Below are positions 56,807 through 64,000 of a stretch of DNA of 64,000 nucleotides, in pieces (the stretch's first letter is position 1; each line of letters starts with the position of its first letter). The position numbers and the translations under genes are program-made. Location of the stretch: positions 95,302 through 159,301 of the forward strand of contig NZ_LSRE01000048.1 of assembly GCF_001575205.1 (NCBI RefSeq). Reading direction: 5' to 3'. Under the pieces are notes generated by a model. It saw only the letters and a program-made list of their open reading frames with translations, ran no database searches and had not been told where the DNA came from. The DNA is from Tsukamurella pseudospumae. Lineage in GTDB: Bacteria > Actinomycetota > Actinomycetes > Mycobacteriales > Mycobacteriaceae.

Positions 56807-58587
56807 ATGAACCACTCGGACGATGCCTTCACGCTGGGCAGGCGGGCCGGCACCCCGCTCCCCGGGGTGTTCGACGGTGCGGTGTCCGGGTTGAGCGCGG
56901 CGGGTGCGCTCTCACGGCTACGCGTGTTGACCGCGCAGCAGAACCGCCTGGAGGCCGAACGCTCCGCCGTACTGACCAGGGTGTACGAGCTGCGGGACGA
57001 TGCGCGTCGGGTGCGAGAGGAATCCTCACGCCGGTTCGTCGACGACTGGGACGAGCTCGTCGCGGAGGTCAGCGCCGCGCTCGGGACCGGCCGGTCCGCT
57101 GCGGGCGCTGCGGTCCACCGCGGCCTCGATCTGCGGGAGCGCTGCCCTCGCCTGTTCGAGCTGTTCGCGGCCGGGCGAGTGAGCCTGCCGCTCGTCCGGG
57201 AGGTACTGCGCTCCTCCGCGGCCGTTCTCGACGACCGGGTGGCCGCGATGTTCGACGATCGGATCACCGCGTGGCTCGCTGCCCGCGCGGGTCTGTCGAT
57301 CACCGCGCGAGCCGTTGCCGACGCCGCGAAGTCGATACTCACTCGGCTCGATCCGGCCGCCGCGCGCGAGGTGCCCCCGGTGGAACCCCGGGAACGGCTG
57401 GAGTTCCACTCCCGCGCCGACGGGCTGGTCGATCTGGAGGCGGTCATGCCGAAGGCGGAGGCGATCCGCCTGTCCGCTCTGGTCGGGCCGGTCGCGGAGT
57501 CGGTGTGTCGAGACGACGGCCGTACCCTGGGGCAGCGGCAGGTCGCCGCTCTCGTCGCGCTGGCCGAGGGCTATGAGGGTCTGGGCTGCCGGTGCAGCCA
57601 CGAGGGGTGCGATCTCCGGGAGGCCCGCCCGCGAACCGGGCCGTCTCACCGGACATCCAGGCCCTCGCGGTGATCGTCCTCAACGAGACCGACCTGTTCG
57701 ACGCGACCAGCACGGACGACGACCTCTTCACGCCGGAGCCGGCGCCCGAAGTCACGCCGGAGCCGGCGCCCGAAGTCGCGCCGGAGCCCGATTCCGCGCC
57801 GACGCCGACGCCGGATGCCGAGCCTGATTCCGAGGCCGCGGCGGCGCGCGGGGCAGTCGTGTTGACCGGCGATCCGGGCATCACCGGGCCGGTCACCGTC
57901 GAACAGGCTCGGGAGTTGATCGCGCAGTCCCGGACCCAGTTCCGCGTCCTCGGACGGCGAGACCCGGCCACCGGCACCGTCCACGCGCGCGGCGCGTCCG
58001 GATACCGGCCCACCTGGTACCAGCTGTTGGTCATGCGGCTCACCTACCCCACCTGCGTGTTCCCCGGCTACAGTGTGGCCGCGGACCGCTGCCAGGCCGA
58101 TCACGTCGGCGAGTACGACCACACCGATCCCGCCGCGGGCGGGCCGACCACCGTGGCGGGCCGAGGCACGTCCGGGAACCTGGTGCCGCTCTGCGGTTTC
58201 CACCACCGGATCAAGACGGAGACCGGTTGGCTGTCCGACATCCTGCAGGACGGCACCGTCGAATGGCGGCATCCCGCCGGCGGCATCTGGACGGTCCCAC
58301 CCGGCACGGCGAGGGATCTCCTCCCCGGCCTGGGACTGATCATCTGGGACGGCCCCGAGCCGGGTCCGGCCCGCACGAAGAACCCCGACGGGTTGGAGTC
58401 CGACGCGAAGCGCCGGGCCACGGCGCGGCGCGCGCTGCGCATCGAGAATCGGCTCCTCCGCCATGAACGGCGCGGGCGCGAGGCTGCGGAAGCCGAAGCC
58501 CGCGAGCGCGAACGGGAGTGTCGGGAGGCTGAGGCCCAGGGACGCACGTACGACGTCACCGCGCCGCTGAAGCCGCCGCCGTTCTGA
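56807..58587 (+). pseudogene. DUF222/13E12-type HNH endonuclease, frameshifted
   Basis: Two overlapping frames are needed. 56807-57673 gives the DUF222 part up to CSHEGCDLREA; a second frame (57592-58587) carries the rest: NETDLFDATS, a Pro/Glu repeat (EPAPEVTPEPAPEVAPEP) and an HNH nuclease motif with CQADHVGEYDH and NLVPLCGFHH. Intact relatives are one protein of about 450-600 residues. One missing base in the GGCCCGCCCGCG stretch (57622-57633) would explain it. These genes are repeated in many actinobacteria and behave like mobile elements. An intron or programmed slip is not indicated. Confidence 0.8.
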
Positions 58588-58596
58588 CCCGGAAAG

Positions 58597-59751
58597 TCAG
58601 TACTGCTGCGGATATCCGCTCGACACCCAGAGGTTCTCCGTCGGGACGCCGACCGTCCCGGTCTGCCAGCGGTGGATCGCCTCGGCGCGCAGTGCGTGGT
58701 CGAGTCCCTCGTTGCGCATCCGCTGATCGATGTAGAGCAGCGCCTGGACGCCCGCGGTGAAGGGCACCGTCAGCACCTGTCCGATCGCGGATCCGACCGC
58801 CGCGATCGCCAGCCCGACGACCGTGCCACCGGCGAGGTTGCGCGTCGCGTCGCCCGATTCGACCAGCGCCGTGCCGACGCCGAACGGGATCGCGACGATG
58901 GCGGCGACGATCCCCGTGACGACGTACGTCAGCAGGAGGATGCCGACGAGTCGCCAGTACCCCGGCTCCTGCAGGCGCCAGGCTCGGCGCAGCGCGGTGA
59001 TCGGCCCGAGTCGCTCGAGCACGACGGCCTGGTAGGACAGCGAGAACGCGGGCATGAGAGCAATCGCGCCTGCCACGATGAGCACGAACGCGAGCACAGC
59101 GACGAGGACGGTGCCGACCACCATGCCGGTGTTGCCGAGGCCGCCGATGGTCATCCCGATCGCTGCTCCGAAGATGAGCAGCATCGGAACGAAGAAGATG
59201 AGGAACTGGATCACGCTGAGCCCGATCAGTGGCAACAGCCTGGGGCCGACCAGACGAGCCGCCTCCCCGATGCTGGTCTTCTCGCCGAGGACCGACCGCG
59301 CCACGACCACGGTGAGGACGCCCGTGAGGAACAGAGTGGCGATCGCTGCGATGAGGGATATCCCGAGGCTGGCGGCGGACGAGCCGAGGATGAGGGCGAC
59401 CGATGCGTCGTCGTCCGCCTTCGGATCCGTCGACACAGTGGTCAGCGGGATCTGCGCCAGGAAGGTGACCACCTGGGAGAGCACCACGACGATCGCCGTC
59501 AGCCCGACCATCACCGCCGGGTTCGCGCGGATCGCCGCGAAGGCTCCGCCGTACAGCCCGCCGAGGTCGAGCGGCCGGATCGGGACGATGCCGACCTTCA
59601 CCTCGGGTGCGGGCGCGCCCCAGCCCGGTCCGGCGGGAAAGCCCTGTCCGGTTGGGAAGCCCGGTCCGGGCGGGAACCCCGGCGGTGGGTACCCGGGCTG
59701 TGCGTAGCCGTACTGCGGATAGCTCTGGCGTACCGGCTCATCTGTGCTCAC
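58597..59751 (-). CDS. Multi-pass membrane protein with proline-rich N-terminus
   Basis: 384 residues from the GTG; an ATG 15 bases upstream is possible. The first 50 residues are Pro/Gly/Tyr-rich (GYPPPGFPPGPGFPTG). After LDLGGLYGGAFAAIRANP, six to seven membrane helices follow. The layout resembles the glycerophosphodiesterase membrane-domain-like proteins of actinobacteria. Function unknown. It lies 62 bases downstream of a large unknown gene on the same strand. Confidence 0.8.
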   Translation of the reverse strand: MSTDEPVRQSYPQYGYAQPGYPPPGFPPGPGFPTGQGFPAGPGWGAPAPEVKVGIVPIRPLDLGGLYGGAFAAIRANPAVMVGLTAIVVVLSQVVTFLAQIPLTTVSTDPKADDDASVALILGSSAASLGISLIAAIATLFLTGVLTVVVARSVLGEKTSIGEAARLVGPRLLPLIGLSVIQFLIFFVPMLLIFGAAIGMTIGGLGNTGMVVGTVLVAVLAFVLIVAGAIALMPAFSLSYQAVVLERLGPITALRRAWRLQEPGYWRLVGILLLTYVVTGIVAAIVAIPFGVGTALVESGDATRNLAGGTVVGLAIAAVGSAIGQVLTVPFTAGVQALLYIDQRMRNEGLDHALRAEAIHRWQTGTVGVPTENLWVSSGYPQQY

Positions 59752-59813
59752 ACACCCATCCTGCATTGCGGATGCAGTCCCGACAACTTCGTGCAAGCCG
59801 CCTCCGTCTCGGG

Positions 59814-61580
59814 TCACACCGGCCAGTACCCTCCCGGCGGGTCGATCGCGGGGTGCCGCCCGAGGTACTCCGCGGTGAGTGGCACGTCGACCTGCTCCGG
59901 CGGCACAGCCGGATCCATCTGGTAGACCTCGCCGTCGTCATCGACGTAGTAGCCGGCGAAGGTCGGATCGCTGACCGCTATCCGCCACGCGTGCTTCAGC
60001 CGGTGCAGGTTGATGTCGAACTTCGTGAAGTTCGGGTCGATCGCCGCGATCCGCTGGCTGAAGGTCTCGACCGCCGTCCGGGGCGGGAGGAACGGACTGT
60101 CTGCCGCCGAGGGGATCCCGTACGCCACGTCCCCCGCGCTCGTACCCAACGCCTCCCGCTCGGTCACGAGCCTCCCGTTCACCATGCGGCACGCCAGCAC
60201 GACGACGGTGACGCGGGCCACCTCGTCGGGGTCGACCCGCGCGAAGTACCTCGGCGCCCGACTCGCGTCGACCCGCGGGAAGATCTTCCAGTCCGCGTCC
60301 GACGGTGCCGGACCGTCACCGTCGGGGCCGTCCATCTGCAGCTCCCACCGGTTGCCGTCGATCCGGGAGACGGTCGCCTTGGCCCCCTTGTACCGGCACG
60401 CCGTGGCCACGAGGTGGATCCCGGTGATCTCGGCCATGGGCACGATGCCGTACGCCGAGGTCTGCTTCACGGCGTCGTACTCGTCCACCTCGACGAAGCC
60501 GTCGGGGATCACCGACCCGGGCAGTGCCGTGATCCGGACCGAGGAGTAGTCGCCGGCCGCCGACGCGTCGGGCCCGAACCGGTACACGCGCCCGCGGTAC
60601 ACGCAGTACACGTCGCCGGGCAGCACCTGGCTGCCGTCGAGGCGGACGCCCCACTCGCGCACCTTCCCGCCGCCCGGGGCGCCGCTGAAGAGCTGGTCGA
60701 TGATGCGGCTCACCCGTTCCTTCGGCACATCGGGAGCCACGAAGCCCCGTGCGCGAGCCTGCGCGAGGATCGCCGAGCCGGGGTTCAGCCGGTACGTGCG
60801 GACGTAGTACGTGATCGCGTCGTCCCAGGTGAAGTGCCCGTCCGTCCGTTTGTGGATCGGCACGACGCCGCGGTCCGATCCGCTCCACGGGTCCGGGAGG
60901 AATCCGCGCGCCGCGGCGACCAGCGCGCCGCCGTCGAGGTAGTCGGCGAGCTGCCTGGCATCGTCCGCGGACAGTCGCGCACAGAGGTCGTCGGGCATGC
61001 CGCCGGTCGGATCGCGCATATCCGGCCGCCAGACGGTCAGCGGGATCGTCGGTCCCGACAGCGCCTCCTGCTCGGCGGCTCGCCGGACGTGGTCCGGAAC
61101 CCCCACGCGGGACATGTCGGGGCCCGCCGTACTCGGTACGGGCTTCGGGTCCGACGGTGCCGCTGCCTGCGGCGACGCGGCCTGCGGGGGCGCGAGGGGC
61201 CGCAGTCCCCCGCCGATCGACTCGGCCGTCGCCCCGACGCCGAGGTAGTAGTCGAGATTCTCCGCGGCCGTGTGCAGGCGCAGGTCCGTCGCCCCGCTCG
61301 CCCGCACGTGGGTCACCACGGCGACGCGGACCAGATGCTCTGGAACCTCGACCGCGTCCCGGAGTTCCTCGAACGCGCGTCCCGCCGGGGCGGTCGATCC
61401 GACGAGGCGCGGCAGAGCGTCGTGTTCGGAGTACCACCACGTCGCGAGCCGTGCGGTCCGGGCCGGCGGGTCGAACCACGCCACCACCGCGAACGCGTCC
61501 CACGGAACCCCCGTCGCCGTGATCTCCCGCCCCACGATCCCGATCAGCGCAGTCAACGACGCCGTCCGGTCCCCACTCAT
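59814..61580 (-). CDS. Large protein of unknown function
   Basis: 588 residues with no signal peptide and no membrane helix. The first 140 residues form an alpha/beta domain (ALIGIVGREITATGVPWDAF). An Ala/Pro linker near 150-165 follows, then a region with LSADDARQLADYLDGGALV and HFTWDDAITYYVRTYRLNP, and a C-terminal beta-rich part (YCVYRGRVYRFGPDAS). I recognise no catalytic motif. Base composition matches the chromosome. Longer in-frame starts upstream are Arg/Gly-rich and doubtful. Confidence 0.7.
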   Translation of the reverse strand: MSGDRTASLTALIGIVGREITATGVPWDAFAVVAWFDPPARTARLATWWYSEHDALPRLVGSTAPAGRAFEELRDAVEVPEHLVRVAVVTHVRASGATDLRLHTAAENLDYYLGVGATAESIGGGLRPLAPPQAASPQAAAPSDPKPVPSTAGPDMSRVGVPDHVRRAAEQEALSGPTIPLTVWRPDMRDPTGGMPDDLCARLSADDARQLADYLDGGALVAAARGFLPDPWSGSDRGVVPIHKRTDGHFTWDDAITYYVRTYRLNPGSAILAQARARGFVAPDVPKERVSRIIDQLFSGAPGGGKVREWGVRLDGSQVLPGDVYCVYRGRVYRFGPDASAAGDYSSVRITALPGSVIPDGFVEVDEYDAVKQTSAYGIVPMAEITGIHLVATACRYKGAKATVSRIDGNRWELQMDGPDGDGPAPSDADWKIFPRVDASRAPRYFARVDPDEVARVTVVVLACRMVNGRLVTEREALGTSAGDVAYGIPSAADSPFLPPRTAVETFSQRIAAIDPNFTKFDINLHRLKHAWRIAVSDPTFAGYYVDDDGEVYQMDPAVPPEQVDVPLTAEYLGRHPAIDPPGGYWPV

Positions 61581-61740
61581 CCCTGTCCCCGTTCCCCCGC
61601 CCACGCGGGCTCCATCCGCTCCGACGGTACGCCTCTTCGCGCGACCCCACGACACGACAAAGTCCCCGGCCGGAAACCGACGCCAGCAGGCAATTTGCCG
61701 CTTTCAGCGCCAGCTGAAGCCCGTGCCCCCGCTGGAGAGA

Positions 61741-61758
61741 CTTAGTCTTCCAAACTAG
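61741..61758. other. tRNA-Gly(UCC) anticodon-arm copy, candidate attachment-site remnant
   Basis: CTTAGTCTTCCAAACTAG reproduces the anticodon stem-loop of actinobacterial tRNA-Gly(UCC) (loop CTTCCAA, stem TTAGT/ACTAG), but no acceptor, D or T arm surrounds it. A tyrosine-integrase relic starts just after it. Integrases commonly use tRNA anticodon arms as attachment sites. Confidence 0.6.
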
Positions 61759-62300
61759 GGCTGAACAACCCGGGGTCCACACCCCGCGCACACGGCTCGA
61801 CCGAGGACGCCGCATTCCTCACCGCAGAGCAGGTCGAATACCTCACCGACGCCACATCCTGGCCGTTCAACATCCTGGTCCACATGGCCGCCTGGACCGG
61901 CCTCCGCAGCGGCGAACTCGCAGGCCTCCAAATCGGCGACATCGACCTTGGCCGCAACCCATCCGTCAGCGTCCAGCGCACCGCATTGGTCGTGCACGGC
62001 GCTCCGGCCACCGGCGAAACCACAGCGACCGGACCCCACGCCGTCTACGACTCGCCCAAGACCCGCCGATCCAGACGACGCACCGCCCATAGCCTGCGCC
62101 ACACCTACGCCTCGTTCTGTGTCAGCGCGGGCCTGCACCCGAAGCAGATCGCCGACTACATGGGCCACGCGTCGGTCAACACCACAATGGGCATCTACGC
62201 CCACCTATTCGAGGACGACCACACCGAGGCAATGGCCGCGCTCGGCAACGTCGGAGCAGCCCGCCGAGACAACGTCACCCCGCTGCGCGGATGGGGTTAG
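61746..62300 (+). pseudogene. Decayed tyrosine-recombinase (phage-type integrase)
   Basis: The open reading frame runs from just after a stop at 61743, with no start codon before 61884. It reads FLTAEQVEYLTDATSW, then AAWTGLRSGELAG with the first catalytic Arg, then jumps from SPKTRRSRRRT directly to HSLRHTYASF (His-x-x-Arg), GHASVNTTMGIYAH (catalytic Tyr) and a stop. The N-terminal DNA-binding domains are missing, and about 70-100 residues between the first Arg box and HSLRH are deleted. It is probably inactive. Its stop overlaps the convergent DUF5343 gene in TTAG. Confidence 0.8.
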
Positions 62301-63487
62301 CCGACTTGGCGAATCCAGTCTCTAATATTCATCCCGACGCGCTCGACGTCAGCATCGTCTAGGACACCACTGTGCATAATCACGTTTCTAGAGCGCTCGA
62401 TATTGGAGAATATCGAGTTCATCCAATCGATTCGTCGTACAAATGGCTCGAAATCCGGCCAATTTTGCTGCATAATCTTCGTCAAATGGTCCATCTGCGT
62501 ATAGGTTAGCGGCTCGTCTCCTCGTGTGCCATGCCATTTGACTTTGTCTTCTTCTTCACGACGATCTTCCGCGAAGGTTCTAATCTTGTCGGAGACCTTC
62601 GTGTCCCACCAATTGTCGCCGTGGGCCTGTTGTAGAACCTTTTCCACAAAAGTACGAGCGCTTCGCTCAAAGGCGGTAATTGCAGCATATATATTTGCCA
62701 TACGCAACCCTGCGGCGAGATCTTCCTGATCGAGAAGATCATAGTTCAGGGCCATGCGCAATGCTTCTTCGTCGCCGTATCCGACCGCTTTGTGCCGCCC
62801 GGCGCGATCCAGCGCCTCCTCTGTCAACAGTGCGCGGTATACGAAGTTGTACATCTCTCCGTTCACCCCAGATGCTCCATTCAAACTTCGAAACAGAGCA
62901 TCGTAAACGGCGGGGTCGCGGGATTCAGGAAGATGAATGTTGATGTTATAATGAAGCCCAGACATTGTCAGCTTGCTGCCAGAGGGTTGGTCGACGCCCT
63001 TGCCGTCGTCCTCCGAACCAGGATCATCACCACTGTCATCGGAGGCATCTTTATCGGTCGGCGCGTCGAAGTCGGCTAGTCCGCACAGCGCCTTGAATGT
63101 AGTAGCCATCTTGCTAAGAATGTCGTCGCTGTACTGCCCCTGCGACAGGGTTTTCATCTTGGATTGAGCTTCGGCCTTGGTGAGGGTCTGTGCATTCTTG
63201 TTTATTTGAAACAAGTCGGCATAAGCCTCTCGGATAGCCTTTGCCATCACCTTCTTCGACTCAGTCTTGTCGAGATACTCGTGATACCTCTTCAGCGGAG
63301 TTCCAGTATCACCAATGAACTCCAGGGACTTGAGCATTCCGATTACTAGTCGGTCGGCGCTGCTAGTGAAACCGAGATCCTCTAAGAACTTTTGAGTGAA
63401 TCGCTCTGGAGCCTGGGCATTCTGCGCTGCTTCCAGCACAGCACCGAGATTCTTCGTGCTCGTCAGGTAGGCCTTCGGCAACGCCAT
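62297..63487 (-). CDS. DUF5343 protein with Swt1-like HEPN domain (possible defence protein)
   Basis: 396 residues with GGGGAG before the ATG. Residues 1-145 match DUF5343 (YLTSTKNLGAVLEAAQNAQA, FTQKFLEDLGFTSSADRL). An acidic linker (about 148-170) follows. The C-terminal 125 residues resemble the Swt1-type HEPN domain: ARTFVEKVLQQAHGDNWW, then RNVIMH (R367-H372), the HEPN R-x4-H RNase motif. HEPN proteins often cleave RNA in toxin or abortive-infection systems. Local GC is about 50-55 percent against about 70 elsewhere, so it was acquired by transfer. The link to defence is inference. Confidence 0.75.
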   Translation of the reverse strand: MALPKAYLTSTKNLGAVLEAAQNAQAPERFTQKFLEDLGFTSSADRLVIGMLKSLEFIGDTGTPLKRYHEYLDKTESKKVMAKAIREAYADLFQINKNAQTLTKAEAQSKMKTLSQGQYSDDILSKMATTFKALCGLADFDAPTDKDASDDSGDDPGSEDDGKGVDQPSGSKLTMSGLHYNINIHLPESRDPAVYDALFRSLNGASGVNGEMYNFVYRALLTEEALDRAGRHKAVGYGDEEALRMALNYDLLDQEDLAAGLRMANIYAAITAFERSARTFVEKVLQQAHGDNWWDTKVSDKIRTFAEDRREEEDKVKWHGTRGDEPLTYTQMDHLTKIMQQNWPDFEPFVRRIDWMNSIFSNIERSRNVIMHSGVLDDADVERVGMNIRDWIRQVG

Positions 63488-63680
63488 GGATCCGTCTCCC
63501 CGCTAGCCTCGATCTTTCGTGAGGTGGTCGTCCCCTCCTGATCGGTTTCGGATTGGTGTCCTCGAGTGAGGGTTTCGTTCGTGGGCATGGTGATGCGGCC
63601 CGGTGTTGCGTCGGGTGGCGTCGGGTTCCACTGTCCCGTGGGGGTGTTTCGTGATCGGATTGTCAAGGAAGTCGTGTCGG
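63488..63680. other. Spacer between the HEPN gene and the IS1380-type transposase
   Basis: Contains the HEPN gene promoter and the 3' end of an insertion sequence. The IS terminal repeat probably lies between about 63530 and 63680, but I cannot place it without its other end. Confidence 0.4.
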
Positions 63681-64000
63681 TCATGTGGGTGCTCGCATCC
63701 GGTTCAGGCGCTGTAGGCCGGCGATCAGCAGGCCGGTGTCGGGGGCTGTCGCGGCGAGGTGCAGGCGGGTGCGGCGGGCGTGCCGGGCGATGGATCCGGC
63801 GATGCAGAAGAGTCGGTGGCGCAGTCGTTTGGGTTCCCACCGGCGGGCATCATGGCTGGTCAGGGCGAGCATTTGGGTCCAGGCTATGAGGTCGGCAGCC
63901 AGCGCGGCGATCGCGGTCCAGATCCGGTTCTTCGCGAACCGGTGCAGGGGGAGGTTCCGCAGGCCGGTGTCCTTCAATGCGCGGATGCGGTCCTCGCAGC
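63681..64000 (-). mobile_element. IS1380-family transposase, C-terminal end (continues beyond window)
   Basis: Minus-strand frame open from the right edge to 63681 (about 106 codons). Segments CEDRIRALKDTGLRNLPLH, ALAADLIAWTQMLAL and ARRWEPKRLRHRLFCIAG match the end of IS1380-family DDE transposases. The catalytic core lies to the right of the window. No frameshift is seen in the visible part, so the element may be intact. Confidence 0.85.

Noticed and set aside
56807..58587. Programmed frameshifting in the HNH gene
   Set aside because: No slippery heptamer with a following stem is evident; simple base loss in a GC-rich run is enough.
63463..63840. 125-codon minus-strand frame between the IS and the HEPN gene
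   Set aside because: It lies mostly over the transposase end in another frame; composition is Thr/Pro/Arg-rich and there is no family match.

Overview
The window is high-GC DNA with dense, often overlapping genes and many GTG starts. It reads as the chromosome of a mycolic-acid actinobacterium (Mycobacteriales; Tsukamurella/Gordonia-like, though genus cannot be fixed from sequence alone). The main support is gene order. The minus-strand blocks proB-obg-rpmA-rplU-rne-ndk-DUF4233-folC-valS and clpX-clpP2-clpP1-tig follow the order I know from Mycobacterium tuberculosis (Rv2439c-Rv2448c and Rv2457c-Rv2462c). A DUF222/13E12-type HNH gene also fits this order.

Layout. 1-1549: 3'-truncated ECF-type transporter in which a membrane domain is fused to two ABC ATPases. 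1.6-12.1 kb: metabolic and transport genes (PEP-mutase/isocitrate-lyase family enzyme, SHOCT protein, lipoprotein, two MFS transporters, CorA, secreted peptide, sirtuin, two GH3 glycosidases). 12.2-13.9 kb: a ClgR/PopR-like regulator convergent with two accessory clpP genes, one of which lacks the catalytic serine. 13.9-15.5 kb: AurF-like diiron oxygenase and SRPBCC protein. 15.5-36.5 kb: the conserved core (proB, obg, ribosomal proteins L27 and L21, RNase E, Ndk, FolC, ValRS, then a zinc metallopeptidase, DUF2207 protein and ABC-F ATPase, then ClpX, ClpP2, ClpP1 and trigger factor), punctuated by strong hairpins. 36.7-47.1 kb: small membrane proteins, SpeG, an HxlR-controlled SDR/tautomerase/MFS group, a quinone-oxidoreductase-like protein, a GNAT-AAA+ fusion, a UDG-DUF488 fusion, DUF1361 and GNAT genes, and a relic of folD. 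47.46 kb: tRNA-Pro(UGG). 47.6-58.6 kb: zinc-ribbon peptide, repeat-rich spacer, BenE transporter with a divergent HTH-cupin regulator, an iron/cobalamin-type ABC importer, peptidase E, phosphodiesterase, acyltransferase-3 and a frameshifted HNH gene. 58.6-61.6 kb: a multi-pass membrane protein and a 588-residue protein of unknown function. 61.7-64 kb: an accessory patch with a tRNA-Gly anticodon-arm copy, a decayed tyrosine integrase, a low-GC DUF5343/Swt1-HEPN-like gene and the end of an IS1380-family transposase.

How the genes work together. The core block joins translation and RNA decay (rplU, rpmA, obg, rne, valS) with regulated proteolysis (tig, clpP1P2, clpX). The accessory Clp locus may form a second, separately induced protease. 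Its regulator ends in an ssrA-like LALAA tail, suggesting feedback through its own degradation. The right-hand patch has the marks of horizontal acquisition, and its HEPN protein is the best candidate for an undescribed defence-type function.
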